The notes under the pieces are model-generated. The model worked only from the letters and a program-made list of their open reading frames with translations. It searched no databases and was not told the DNA's origin. Of a DNA stretch of 64,000 nt, positions 46,205 through 56,069 are shown in pieces. The number at the start of each line of letters is the position of its first letter. Position 1 is the stretch's first letter. The position numbers were made by a program, and so were the translations under genes. Origin of the DNA: Desulfobulbaceae bacterium (GTDB taxonomy: Bacteria; Desulfobacterota; Desulfobulbia; Desulfobulbales; Desulfobulbaceae); assembly GCA_003508005.1 (NCBI GenBank), contig DNUE01000034.1, forward strand, positions 45,819 through 109,818, read 5' to 3'.

Positions 46205-47272
46205 ATGAAAATGCGTTTATTTATCCTGTCAGTATTCGTCCTTCTTTTGCCTGCGGGACTGGCATATGCTGCGGCTCCGGCCATGACGGCGGAACTTGCT
46301 TCGCCGGTTGACAGCGGCCGCTATCTGCGGATGGCCAATAACTTTTTCATCATTTACGATCCAGCCGACAGCATGGACGTTCCCTACAAGGATACCGGCC
46401 TCACCCGCCTGGAAGCGGAAAAGCAGATCCTCCGGGCCTCCAATGCCACCCTGCCCGACCTGGGCTGGCAGGCAGGCCTCTATCCCCACTGGAAAGGCGG
46501 CCTCTGGCTGCACGCCTCGCCCATGGCCTTCAAACCCTTCTATGAGCTGAAGCGCTATGACCAGGTCACCTATGGTCAGGCGATCGAGCAGTTGCCAAGC
46601 AGGCCGACCGGACCGCCGATGATCCAGCGGGGCCTGATGAAGCTTGAGCACCTGCTGGGCCTCCCCGGCCGGACCCAGGTCTTTCTCTTCTCCGACGGCA
46701 AGCACTCCACCGCCCCGGGACTGGAACCCGAGCCCCTGGCGCAGGCCAGAATGCTTGCCGACAAATACGACGTCTGCTTCAACATCGTCTCTTCGGCCAC
46801 CACCCCCCAGGGGAAAAAACTGCTCGATGACATCGCCTCGGTCAACAACTGCTCCCAGGTCTTTGATTTCGACACGGTTTTCGCAAAACCCGAACATCTG
46901 TTCGGCAAATTGTACATGGATACCGAGCAGGCGGGTTTCAACAACGTGCTCTTCGATTTTGACAAATCCAGCATCAAGGCCGAATTCGGGCCGGCCCTGG
47001 ACAAACTCGGCCAATTCCTCCTTGACCAGCCCACCACCTATGTCGTGCTTTCCGGCTTCTGCGACTCCATCGGCAGCGAGGCCTATAACATCGGCCTCTC
47101 CAAAAGGCGGGCCGAAAGCGTGCGCAATTACCTGGGCAAGCGGTTCAAGATCAGCAAAGACCGCCTGCTGCCCTACTGGTACGGCTATGCCAATCCGGTG
47201 GCCACCAACGACACCCCGGAAGGACGGGCGCTCAACCGCAGAGTCACCATCGCCATCCGCAACGGCAACTAA
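46205..47272 (+). CDS. OmpA-family protein with VWA-like N-terminal domain
   Basis: 355 residues. Signal peptide ending in GLAYA, then a domain of about 200 residues resembling von Willebrand A (FFIIYDPADSMD for the metal site, VFLFSDGKHST for the next strand) and a C-terminal OmpA-like peptidoglycan-binding domain (VLFDFDKSSIKAEFGPALD, LSKRRAESVRNYLG, NRRVTIAI). It probably anchors to the cell wall from the outer membrane or periplasm. GGGAGATGGT precedes the ATG; a strong promoter lies upstream. Confidence 0.85.
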   Translation: MKMRLFILSVFVLLLPAGLAYAAAPAMTAELASPVDSGRYLRMANNFFIIYDPADSMDVPYKDTGLTRLEAEKQILRASNATLPDLGWQAGLYPHWKGGLWLHASPMAFKPFYELKRYDQVTYGQAIEQLPSRPTGPPMIQRGLMKLEHLLGLPGRTQVFLFSDGKHSTAPGLEPEPLAQARMLADKYDVCFNIVSSATTPQGKKLLDDIASVNNCSQVFDFDTVFAKPEHLFGKLYMDTEQAGFNNVLFDFDKSSIKAEFGPALDKLGQFLLDQPTTYVVLSGFCDSIGSEAYNIGLSKRRAESVRNYLGKRFKISKDRLLPYWYGYANPVATNDTPEGRALNRRVTIAIRNGN

Positions 47273-47291
47273 TTCCCTCGAACCTGCTTTG

Positions 47292-47336
47292 AAGGGGGAT
47301 TGGCCTCGCAGCCTCGCGCGATGCCAATTCCCCTCC
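47292..47336 (+). terminator. Probable terminator after the OmpA-like gene
   Basis: GGGGGATTGG and CCAATTCCCC form a stem with one mismatch around a 20-base GC-rich loop, then CTCCTTTATTCT. The T run is weak, so termination may be partial. Confidence 0.5.
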
Positions 47337-47545
47337 TTTATTCTCGACCACCAGTAAGCCGCCGCTCAAAGCCCGCTGAGTCCTGCGCCGGGGAGCCCCA
47401 CGGTGCAGATGAATCGACCTGCGGCCCCATTTCTTGACGCATCCTCCCTCATAGATTATATTATTTGACTTTGTGTTTACATACTTTCCCAATCCACGGG
47501 TCAACCCCGGGGAGATCCTCCAGACATAACGATCAAGGAACCGAC

Positions 47546-49783
47546 ATGACCGAAGAGAAAATCATTTATACGGCCATCGATGAAGCACCCGCGCTGGCTA
47601 CCTATTCGCTCCTGCCTGTCCTCCAGGCGTTCACCCGGGGCACCTCCGTTGTCTTTGAACCGATGGACATCTCCCTTGCCGGCCGGATCATCGCCAACTT
47701 TCCCGAGAACCTGGCGGAGGAGCAGCGGCTCCCGGATTACCTGGGCGAGCTGGGCAGGCTGGTCAAGCTGCCGGAGACCAATATCATCAAGCTGCCCAAT
47801 ATCAGCGCCTCCATCCCCCAGCTCAAGGCCGCGCTCAAGGAGTTGCAGGCCAAGGGCTACGACCTCCCGGATTATCCCGAGGAACCGAAGACCGACGCGG
47901 AACGGGCGCTGCAGGCACGCTTTGCCAGGGTGCTCGGCAGCGCGGTGAACCCGGTCCTGCGGGAAGGAAACTCCGACCGGCGGGCGGCGGCCTCGGTCAA
48001 GCGCTTCGGCCAGAAAAAGCCGCACCGGATGATGAAGCCGTGGTCCAGGGATTCCCGCTCCCGGGTGGCGTCCATGACCGGCGGCGACTTCTACGGCAGC
48101 GAACGCTCGGTGACCGTGGACCGGCCCTGCGACGCACGCATCGAGTTTGTCGCGGTAAATGGCGCGGTGCGGATTCTCAAGGAAAAGCTTCCTCTGCTCG
48201 CCGGCGAGATTCTGGATGCCTCGGTGATGAACGTCAAGGCCCTGCGCGCCTTCTATGCCGAGCAGATCGAGGCGGCGCGCCGCGACGATCTGCTGCTCTC
48301 CCTCCACCTCAAGGCGACCATGATGAAGGTATCCGACCCGGTCATGTTCGGCCACTGCGTTGCGGTGTTCTACAGGGATGTTTTCCGCAAACATGCCCAG
48401 ATCCTGCAGGAGCTGGGGGTGAACGTCAACAACGGCCTGGCCGATCTCTATGCCCGGATCCAGAGCCTGCCGCAGGCGCAGCGCGCGGAGATCGAGTCCG
48501 ACATCCTGGCGGCCTACGCCTCCCAATGCCAGCTCGCCATGGTGGATTCCAGCAAGGGGATCACCAATCTCCACGTTCCCAACAACGTGATCGTCGATGC
48601 CTCCATGCCGGTCTTTATCCGGGACGGCGGCAGGATGTGGGGAGCGGATGACCGGCTCCATGATGCCGTCGCCATGATCCCGGACCGGTGCTACGCCACC
48701 ATCTACCAGGAAATGGTCAACGACTGCCGCACGCATGGCGCCTTTGATCCCGCCACCATGGGCAGCGTCGCCAATGTCGGCCTTATGGCGCAGAAGGCTG
48801 AGGAGTACGGTTCCCATGACAAGACCTTCATGGCCCCGGCCAGGGGCACCATCCGGGTGGTGGCCGCCGCCACCGGCGAGGTCCTGCTGACCCGGCCGGT
48901 GGAGCAGGAGGATATCTTCCGGTGCTGCCAGACCAAGGATGCGCCGGTGCAGGACTGGGTCAAGCTGGCGGTAAAACGGACCAGGGCCACGGGAACGCCG
49001 GCGATCTTCTGGCTGGACCCCGGCAGGAGCCACGATGCCGAGCTGATCGCCAAGGTAAAAGGATACCTGCCCGCGCACGACACCTCCGGGCTGGACATCC
49101 GGATCATGACCCCGGTGGAGGCCATGCGCTATACCTTGGCGCGGTGCCGCAAGGGCGAAGACACCATTTCGGTGACCGGCAACGTCCTGCGCGATTATCT
49201 CACCGACCTGTTTCCCATCCTGGAACTGGGCACCAGCGCCAAGATGCTTTCCATCGTGCCGCTGATGAACGGCGGCGGGCTGTTTGAAACCGGGGCGGGC
49301 GGTTCGGCGCCGAAACATGTCCAGCAGTTCCTGCAGGAAGGGCATCTGCGCTGGGATTCCCTCGGCGAATTCTGCGCGCTGGTTCCCTCCTTTGAGCACA
49401 TCGCCGCGACCTTCGGCAACGACCGGGCACGGCTCCTGGCCGAGACCCTGGACCAGGCCATCGAGAAGATCTTGGAGCAGGAAAAGTCGCCCTCCCGCAA
49501 GGTGCATGAGCTGGATACCCGGGGCAGCCACTTTTACCTGGCACTCTTCTGGGCCGAGAGCCTTGCCGCCCAGGATAGATACCCCGAGCTGCGGGAGCGC
49601 TTCGCCAGAGTCGCCCGGGATCTCGGGGCGAACGAGGCAAAAATCGTGGGCGAGCTGAATGCGGCCCAAGGACAGCCGGTGGACCTGGGCGGCTACTACC
49701 GGCCGGACCAGGAGAAAGCCTCCCGGGCCATGCGTCCCAGCCCGACCTTCAACGCCATAATCGATGAACTCCTGGGCAGCTGA
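47546..49783 (+). CDS. icd: Monomeric NADP-dependent isocitrate dehydrogenase
   Basis: 745 residues, the size of the monomeric IDH family and unlike the 400-residue dimeric form. It oxidises isocitrate to 2-oxoglutarate. Conserved blocks: YTAIDEAPALATYSLLPVLQ, MDISLAGRIIANFPE, IIKLPNISASIPQLKAALKE, GSAVNPVLREGNSDRRA (substrate-binding Ser/Asn/Arg) and LDTRGSHFYLALFWAE. The ATG at 47546 has AAGGAA upstream; a longer frame to 47465 has no support. ComF follows after 16 bases. Confidence 0.95.
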   Translation: MTEEKIIYTAIDEAPALATYSLLPVLQAFTRGTSVVFEPMDISLAGRIIANFPENLAEEQRLPDYLGELGRLVKLPETNIIKLPNISASIPQLKAALKELQAKGYDLPDYPEEPKTDAERALQARFARVLGSAVNPVLREGNSDRRAAASVKRFGQKKPHRMMKPWSRDSRSRVASMTGGDFYGSERSVTVDRPCDARIEFVAVNGAVRILKEKLPLLAGEILDASVMNVKALRAFYAEQIEAARRDDLLLSLHLKATMMKVSDPVMFGHCVAVFYRDVFRKHAQILQELGVNVNNGLADLYARIQSLPQAQRAEIESDILAAYASQCQLAMVDSSKGITNLHVPNNVIVDASMPVFIRDGGRMWGADDRLHDAVAMIPDRCYATIYQEMVNDCRTHGAFDPATMGSVANVGLMAQKAEEYGSHDKTFMAPARGTIRVVAAATGEVLLTRPVEQEDIFRCCQTKDAPVQDWVKLAVKRTRATGTPAIFWLDPGRSHDAELIAKVKGYLPAHDTSGLDIRIMTPVEAMRYTLARCRKGEDTISVTGNVLRDYLTDLFPILELGTSAKMLSIVPLMNGGGLFETGAGGSAPKHVQQFLQEGHLRWDSLGEFCALVPSFEHIAATFGNDRARLLAETLDQAIEKILEQEKSPSRKVHELDTRGSHFYLALFWAESLAAQDRYPELRERFARVARDLGANEAKIVGELNAAQGQPVDLGGYYRPDQEKASRAMRPSPTFNAIIDELLGS

Positions 49784-49799
49784 TGCGGGATGAGCGGGG

Positions 49800-50513
49800 G
49801 TGAAGACGTTTCTTGCCTCGTGCCAGGAACTTGCTTTCCCCTCGTTCTGCCTGGGCTGCCAGCGGCGGCTGCCGTGGCGGCGACTGCCGCTCTTCTGCGA
49901 TGACTGCCTGTCCGGAATCACCGCCATCAGCTCACCTCGCTGCCTATGCTGCGGGGCCCCATTTGCCACCGGCGAGGACCACCTGTGCGGTGCCTGCCTC
50001 CAGCGGGATTTCTCCTTTGATCTGGCCCGGGCGGCACTCGCCTACCAGCCGCCGATAACCGGCCTCATCAGCGCCCTGAAATTCCAGGGGCAGCTGAGCG
50101 GCCTGGCCTCGCTGGCGGCCCTGGCCCGCGCCTCCAGAGGTTTCCAGGAGCTGTCCGCCCCTGACCTGATCCTGCCGGTGCCGCTGCACCCGCAACGGCT
50201 CCGGGAACGGGGCTACAATCAGGCCCTGCTCCTGGCCAGGGCCTGCTTTCCTGAACGCAGAGCCCTGATCCACCCAGGGGTGCTGCTGCGCCACCGGGCA
50301 ACCGTCCCCCAGACCGCCCTCAGCGGCACTCTGCGCCGCAAGAATCTTAGCGGGGCTTTTTCGTTAATTCAGCCGCATATGGTCAATAATCGGAAAATTC
50401 TCCTGGTTGATGATGTGTTTACCACCGGCAGCACAGTGGATGTATGTGCGCGGATATTATCCCGTGCCGGTGCTGCCCGAGTAGAAATTTTTACTCTGGC
50501 TAAAACTTTCTGA
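49800..50513 (+). CDS. comF: ComF-family phosphoribosyltransferase-like protein
   Basis: 237 residues. N-terminal zinc-ribbon-like cysteines (CLGCQRR, CDDC, CLCCGAPF, CGAC) and a PRTase domain with the signature ILLVDDVFTTGSTVDVCARIL. ComF is needed for DNA uptake in competent bacteria, though its reaction is unclear. The start is GTG at 49800 with GAGCGGG upstream. dprA elsewhere in the window supports a possible competence system, but no type IV pilus or comEC gene is seen here. Confidence 0.92.
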   Translation: MKTFLASCQELAFPSFCLGCQRRLPWRRLPLFCDDCLSGITAISSPRCLCCGAPFATGEDHLCGACLQRDFSFDLARAALAYQPPITGLISALKFQGQLSGLASLAALARASRGFQELSAPDLILPVPLHPQRLRERGYNQALLLARACFPERRALIHPGVLLRHRATVPQTALSGTLRRKNLSGAFSLIQPHMVNNRKILLVDDVFTTGSTVDVCARILSRAGAARVEIFTLAKTF

Positions 50514-51101
50514 TAACACGCTGTAATTTGAAACGGCAATATTATAACTTGTTTATTTTTAAATAAAAATTTTATAATTCAGCATAGGAATATGCTACAA
50601 CGTAGTATTTTATCAATTATTCCTATCTGGCCCTGAATAATTATTTTCACCGCCTATGTCCCCCAAAAAAAATGCTAATTCACCCCCTTAAAAGGAACAA
50701 GATAACTTAAAGCGGAAAAATGAGCATTAATGAGGTGGCGTTAGCAATAATGAGCATTGATGAGCAAACCTGTTGTTGACAACCTGTGGACAACCGGTCG
50801 CCCTCTCACTATCTAACTGAATCTTAATTGAATTTTAATCCAGCCCGAAAAAAGACGCTACTGAGCCTGAATATCTGACAAGAAATTTGCAGAGTGGGCA
50901 TTCTTGAGCTTCTGCCCCCCGTAGTATAATTTTTTGAATCTCTTGGCCAAATCAGGGCAAATCGCTTTTGACCCGCGCCGTGGTTTTGCGCTATCACTCC
51001 CCCATCAACCTGATTATGCCGCTGATCAGCCTGTTCTGTGAATTCAAGACCGCGGTTGGCAATTCGCACCATCTTCGTTCTGGACAGATAAGGAATAGAC
51101 T
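50514..51101. other. AT-rich region upstream of dnaA, candidate oriC
   Basis: 588 bases. In a GC-rich genome, 50520-50700 is strongly AT-rich (TTATTTTTAAATAAAAATTT), like an unwinding element. Direct repeats AATGAGCATTAATGAG (50719-50734) and AATGAGCATTGATGAG (50749-50764) follow, then tandem TGTTGACAACC and TGTGGACAACC (50774-50795), the second close to a DnaA box. No gene is seen. I found no perfect TTATCCACA here, so the origin call is tentative. Confidence 0.5.
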
Positions 51102-52430
51102 ATGCTGTGGGAAACACTCAGGGAATCGTTGCAAGAATCGCTTCCTGAAAGTGAGTACAGCCTGTGGATCAAGCCGCTTGTCTGCCAGCGGCAGGATGGC
51201 CAGGTGCTGGAACTCGCAGGTCCGGACCGTTTTTTCTGCTCTTGGGTCCGCGACCGGTATCTCGAGCTGATCAACCGCAAACTGTCGGAATTGATCATTG
51301 ATTCACCCCTCACGGTTACCTTGGCCGTGACCCCGCATCCCCTGTTGCCGATCGAAAGCCATAATTCCGGCCAGCTCAAGTTGCCCGGGGTGCATGATCA
51401 TGCCAACCGGCTCCGCTCGCTGCACCCCGGCTACACCTTTGATCAGTTCATGGTCGGCCAATCCAACGTGCTGGCCCGCTCGGCATGCCAGGCCATTGCC
51501 CACGACGACCGGACCTTCGGCAACTGCCTGTTCATCAACAGCACTACCGGTCTAGGCAAAAGCCACCTGACCCAGGCAGTGGTCCACTCGGTGCTGCAGA
51601 ACGCACCCGGCACCCTGATGCATTATCTGACAGCCCAACAGTTTTCCGCCGAGATGGTCAACGGCATCCGCGCCAAGACCATGGATCAGTTCTCCAGCAA
51701 ATTTATCCATAACTGCGACCTGCTCCTGGTGGAAGACATCCATACCCTGGTCGGCAAAAACAAGACCCAGGAAGAACTGAACATGATCCTCGACTATCTG
51801 ATCAAATCAGGGAAGCGGGTGATCCTCACCGCCGGAGTAGCGCCAACAAGCCTGGACGGTATTGACGAAGACTTCAAGTCCCGGATGGCTTCTGGCCTGG
51901 TCACGAAGATTGAACCCCCGGAATACTCCACCCGGATCAGCATTATCCGCCACAAGGCCATGATGTACGGCCTGCTGCTGAGCGACGACCTGGTCGACCT
52001 GCTGGCGCAGAACCTGAACGGGGATATCCGCAAGATAGAAAGCGCCCTGATCGGGCTTAAGGCCAAATCCACCCTCACGGACACCCCGCCTGACCAGACC
52101 ATGGTCCGGGAGGTCCTCAGCGGGCTGATAACCGCCCCGGAACGGCTCAACGGGGAGACCATCAGGAATTTAGTCAGCACCCAGTTCAAGGTCAGCGTGG
52201 ACGAACTGATATCCCGTTCCCGCAAGCGTTCCGTCGCCTTTCCGCGCCAAGTGGCCATGTATATGACCAGAAAATATACAGATCGATCCCTGGCCGACAT
52301 CGGCGGGTTGTACAACCGCGATCACTCCACCGTGCTGCACGCCATCCGGACCATCACCCGGGACATCTCCCGGAGCACCTCGGTCAGCGAACAGATCGAG
52401 CTGCTTGACCGCAAGCTGAAGAACAAATAG
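51102..52430 (+). CDS. dnaA: Chromosomal replication initiator DnaA
   Basis: 442 residues. Domain I (about 1-75), a short linker, the AAA+ domain and domain IV with the DNA-binding signature YNRDHSTVLHAIRTI. Walker A reads NSTTGLGKSHL, with Ser-Thr where many DnaA have Gly-Gly, and Walker B reads LLLVEDIH, with Glu in place of the first Asp. The arginine-finger segment DFKSRMASGLV is kept. AAGGAA precedes the ATG. dnaN is not downstream, so the standard dnaA-dnaN pair is broken here. Confidence 0.94.
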   Translation: MLWETLRESLQESLPESEYSLWIKPLVCQRQDGQVLELAGPDRFFCSWVRDRYLELINRKLSELIIDSPLTVTLAVTPHPLLPIESHNSGQLKLPGVHDHANRLRSLHPGYTFDQFMVGQSNVLARSACQAIAHDDRTFGNCLFINSTTGLGKSHLTQAVVHSVLQNAPGTLMHYLTAQQFSAEMVNGIRAKTMDQFSSKFIHNCDLLLVEDIHTLVGKNKTQEELNMILDYLIKSGKRVILTAGVAPTSLDGIDEDFKSRMASGLVTKIEPPEYSTRISIIRHKAMMYGLLLSDDLVDLLAQNLNGDIRKIESALIGLKAKSTLTDTPPDQTMVREVLSGLITAPERLNGETIRNLVSTQFKVSVDELISRSRKRSVAFPRQVAMYMTRKYTDRSLADIGGLYNRDHSTVLHAIRTITRDISRSTSVSEQIELLDRKLKNK

Positions 52431-52485
52431 CCGGGAACCGGCAACTCCTCCAGCCGATAACAAGGCGGGAGGGCATGTGCACATC

Positions 52486-53895
52486 TCAGAAATACACGGG
52501 CTTGACCTCGGCCTCCCCGGCCTGCTGACCGGTCCGCGCCAGCACGCCGTTGGCACTCTTTCCTGCCTCCTTGACCATATCGTTGATGCCGATGCCGTGC
52601 CAGCCGAAGCCGCAGATATGCAGGCCCTGCTGGTCTCGCTGCACCTGCGTCCGCCAGTCAAGCAGCAGCGAATACCCTTCCTCAAGCTGAGGGATGCCGG
52701 CGCGGGGGCGCAGCACCCGGGCATAACTTGGCGGTTCAGGCAGATCGAGCAACTGGCGCAGATCGTCATAGACCCGGCTGACCATCTCCCCATCAGCGAG
52801 TTCCAGGCGTTCGGGATGCCGGCGGCCCCCGACCAGGGCTTCCAGAAGAATATGGCCGGCAGGGGCCCGGCCGGGAAACATGTGGGAGGAAAAGAGGGCG
52901 CCCAGGGCAAAACGGTTTTCCCGCTCAGGGGCCAGGTAGCCGAACCCGAAGGGAACCTTGGCCTTGTCGGAGAAGCCCAGGGCTATGGTGGCGATTCGGG
53001 CCTCGGGCAGCGAGGACAGGGGCGGCTGGGCCATCCCGGCGACCGAATCCAGAAGCGCCAGGCACTGATTGACGGGCAGGGCCAGGACCAGATCGCGGCA
53101 GTGAAGAACATGCTGGCCGGTCTGCACCTCCCAGCCCTCCGCCATCCTGCGCACCTCTTGCACCTCGGTCCGGTACAGCAGCTGGCTGTTCAGTTCCAGG
53201 GATTGGGCCAGGGCCTGGGGCAGCCGGCCCATCCCGGTGCGGAAGCTGGTCATCGCCGGCAGCGCCGGTCCCTTCCCCGACGGGTCTTTTTTCAAGGACT
53301 TGCGCTTCTTGAAGAGGCCGCGGATCACGGAGCCATGCTCCTGTTCCAGCCGGCGCACCCCCGGCATGACCGCGTCGATTTTCAGGCGGTCGATATCACC
53401 GGCATAGGTTCCGGTGAATACCGCATCGGCAAAGGGCAGCAGCGCCCTACCGAACCGGTGCTCGACCCAGGCGGCGACACTGGGTTCGCCGGCAAGAGGG
53501 CTTCGCCACAGGTCGCCAAGCACGCGCAGCTTTGCCAGAGGCGACACCAGGCTGGCGGCCAGGATCTTTTTCGGGCTCTGGGGGATGAGCCGGAGTTTGC
53601 CGTCCAGGCAGACATAGCGGACAAATTTGCCCAGGGGCGCCTTTTCCGCCTCCCCCTCGAGTCCGGCCAGACCGATCAGTTTCCTGCTCTCCTCGCAATT
53701 GTCGAGAAAACCGTGCGCCCCCCATTCCGCAAGGTAGCCCTCCTCGCTGTAGCTGAAAATCGCCCCGCCGGGCCGGTCGTTCTTTTCCAGCACCATCAGG
53801 GACAGGTCGGGCCGTTCGCTCAGCAGAAACCGGGCAACACTGAGTCCGGACAGGCCGGCACCAATAATAAGAACATCCACCTGCTTGCTTTGCAT
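52486..53895 (-). CDS. hemG: Protoporphyrinogen oxidase, FAD type
   Basis: 469 residues. FAD flavoprotein that oxidises protoporphyrinogen IX, or coproporphyrinogen III in the coproporphyrin route. N-terminal FAD loop VLIIGAGLSGLSVARFLL followed by LEKNDRPGGAIFSY, middle FADAVFTGTYAGDIDRL typical of the family, and a C-terminal FAD contact (GFGWHGIGINDMV). ATG 53895 has AGGAG 7 bases upstream; the longer frame to 54093 has no similarity. Divergent from htpG over 299 bases, where I see no clear element. Confidence 0.92.
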   Translation of the reverse strand: MQSKQVDVLIIGAGLSGLSVARFLLSERPDLSLMVLEKNDRPGGAIFSYSEEGYLAEWGAHGFLDNCEESRKLIGLAGLEGEAEKAPLGKFVRYVCLDGKLRLIPQSPKKILAASLVSPLAKLRVLGDLWRSPLAGEPSVAAWVEHRFGRALLPFADAVFTGTYAGDIDRLKIDAVMPGVRRLEQEHGSVIRGLFKKRKSLKKDPSGKGPALPAMTSFRTGMGRLPQALAQSLELNSQLLYRTEVQEVRRMAEGWEVQTGQHVLHCRDLVLALPVNQCLALLDSVAGMAQPPLSSLPEARIATIALGFSDKAKVPFGFGYLAPERENRFALGALFSSHMFPGRAPAGHILLEALVGGRRHPERLELADGEMVSRVYDDLRQLLDLPEPPSYARVLRPRAGIPQLEEGYSLLLDWRTQVQRDQQGLHICGFGWHGIGINDMVKEAGKSANGVLARTGQQAGEAEVKPVYF

Positions 53896-54194
53896 CTCTA
53901 TGCTCCTGGACCGCATGGCATGAAAACAGGGGCGGGTTGCCGCACGGCCGCCCGCCTTGACAGCCCGGCAATCATGCTTATTTTCTTGCCGGAAATTCAA
54001 AAGGACGCGGAATATACTCAAGCGCCGAAAGCACGGGATGCGAGAGGGACGGTGAGGATCTTCCGCGGCCCTACCATACACCAACTTCATCATCTTGGGG
54101 ACCCGGAAAATACCTATGCCCCAAAATCATCGCAAGGGAAACGGAACTTGAGTTTTTTCCGTCTCCCGCAAACCAGTAAAAAGAGGATCGGATC

Positions 54195-56069
54195 ATGAGC
54201 GAGCAGATCGTTACCCGCGAATTTCAGGCCAAGACCAGAAAGGTGCTGGATATTGTCATCAACTCCCTGTACACCGAACGGGATATCTTCATCCGGGAGC
54301 TGATCTCAAATGCCGCCGACGCCCTGGAAAAATTCCGCCACCGAAACCTGGTGGAAAAGGTGGTCTTTGACGAGCACGTTCCTCTGGAGATCACCATTGA
54401 CGGCGACGACAAGAACCACACCCTGACCATCACCGACACCGGGATCGGCATGACCCTGGACGAGCTGGAAACAAACCTCGGCACCATTGCCCATTCCGGT
54501 TCTAGCCAGTTCTGGGAGGAACTGGCCGAGGCTGCGCGCAAGGACGTCAGCCTGATTGGCCAGTTCGGGGTCGGTTTCTACTCCGCCTTCATGGCGGCGA
54601 AGAAGGTGCGGGTGCAGAGCCGGTCCTGGGACGGCAGCGAAGGGCATGAATGGGAGTCCGACGGCGGCGGCACCTACACCATCAAGCCCTGTCCCGGTCT
54701 GCACCGCGGCACCAGGATCATCATCGACCTCAAGGACGATGCCCAGGATTATGCCAACAAGTACAGCATTGAGCGGATCATCAGGCAGTACTCCTCCTTT
54801 GTGCCCTACCCCATCCTGGTCGCCGGCAAGAAGGTCAACACCGTGCAGGCCATCTGGACCCGTGCCAAGAGCGAGATCAGCGAAGAGGAATATACCGAGT
54901 TCTACAAGTTCATCGGCAACGCCACCGATGACCCGCTGCTGCGGGTCCACTTCACCGCCGACGCCCCGCTCGCTATCCAGGCCCTGCTCTACGTGCCCAA
55001 AGAAAACTTCGAGGCCCTGGGTATCGGCCGCACCCAGCCGGGAGTCAACCTCTACTGCCAGAAGGTGCTCATCGACCAGCACAGCGAGAACATCCTGCCG
55101 GAATGGCTCCGCTTTCTCAAGGGCGTGGTCGACTCCGAGGACCTGCCGCTGAACATTTCCCGGCAGGCCCTGCAGGACAACGCCCTGGTCTTCAAGCTGC
55201 GCAAGGTCCTGACCAAGAGGTTCCTCAAATTTCTGAAGGAACAGGCCAAGGAGGCCCCGGACACCTACACCTCCTTCTGGAAGATCTTCGGCATTTATCT
55301 CAAGGAAGGGGCCACCAGCGATTTTGAATACCGGGAGGAACTAGGCGAGCTGCTTCGCTTCGAATCATCCAAGGGCGGCAAGGATACGCTGGTCTCCCTT
55401 GACGACTATGTAGCCAGGATGCAGGAGGGCCAGGACAAGATCTACTATATCAACGGGCCCAGCCGCGAAGCCTTGGAAACGGGGCCATACGTGGAAATGT
55501 TTCGCAAGCGGGATATCGAGATCCTCTATACCCTGGAGCCCATTGACGATTTTGTCTTAAGCCACCTTGGCGAGTTTTCAGGGAAAAAATTGGTTTCAGC
55601 CGACCGCGCCGACTTGGAGTTGCCGGCGGCGGCGGACAAGGAGGCCGGGGAGACAGCCCCGGCCGCCGAACCCCTGGCCGAGGCGGAGGCGAAAACCCTG
55701 TGCGCCTGGATAAAAGAGGTGCTGGGCGAGCGGGTCAAAGACGTGACCCTGTCCAGCCGGCTGGTGGACAGCCCGGCGATGATCGTCAACGCCGACGGCT
55801 ATCTCACCTCCTCCATGGAACGGATCCTGCGGGCCAGTTCCCGGGTTGACCACTTGGCCATGAGCGGCAAAAAAAACATGGAGATCAACCCGGCCAGCCC
55901 CCTGATCAAGAAACTGAGTTGGCTACGGGAGGCGGACCAGGCCTTTGCCCGAGACGTCACCGAGCAGATCTATGACAATGCCATGATCCAGGCGGGCCTG
56001 CTTGTCGACTCCCAGCAGATGGTGAGCCGCAACTACCGGATCCTTGAGCGGATGGCCGGCAGGGAATGA
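54195..56069 (+). CDS. htpG: Molecular chaperone HtpG (Hsp90)
   Basis: 624 residues. N-terminal ATPase with the Hsp90 blocks YTERDIFIRELISNAADALE, DTGIGMTLDELETNLGTIAH and GQFGVGFYSAFM; middle domain with DSEDLPLNISRQALQDN; C-terminal dimerisation domain. It is an ATP-driven chaperone in the cytosol. GAGGA precedes the ATG. A CIRCE element or clear sigma-32 promoter was not found upstream. Confidence 0.97.
   Translation: MSEQIVTREFQAKTRKVLDIVINSLYTERDIFIRELISNAADALEKFRHRNLVEKVVFDEHVPLEITIDGDDKNHTLTITDTGIGMTLDELETNLGTIAHSGSSQFWEELAEAARKDVSLIGQFGVGFYSAFMAAKKVRVQSRSWDGSEGHEWESDGGGTYTIKPCPGLHRGTRIIIDLKDDAQDYANKYSIERIIRQYSSFVPYPILVAGKKVNTVQAIWTRAKSEISEEEYTEFYKFIGNATDDPLLRVHFTADAPLAIQALLYVPKENFEALGIGRTQPGVNLYCQKVLIDQHSENILPEWLRFLKGVVDSEDLPLNISRQALQDNALVFKLRKVLTKRFLKFLKEQAKEAPDTYTSFWKIFGIYLKEGATSDFEYREELGELLRFESSKGGKDTLVSLDDYVARMQEGQDKIYYINGPSREALETGPYVEMFRKRDIEILYTLEPIDDFVLSHLGEFSGKKLVSADRADLELPAAADKEAGETAPAAEPLAEAEAKTLCAWIKEVLGERVKDVTLSSRLVDSPAMIVNADGYLTSSMERILRASSRVDHLAMSGKKNMEINPASPLIKKLSWLREADQAFARDVTEQIYDNAMIQAGLLVDSQQMVSRNYRILERMAGRE

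Noticed and set aside
47501..49969. Long open frame (about 820 codons) on the minus strand
   Set aside because: It is fully antisense to icd, has no family motifs, and arises from the GC-rich third codon positions of the real gene.
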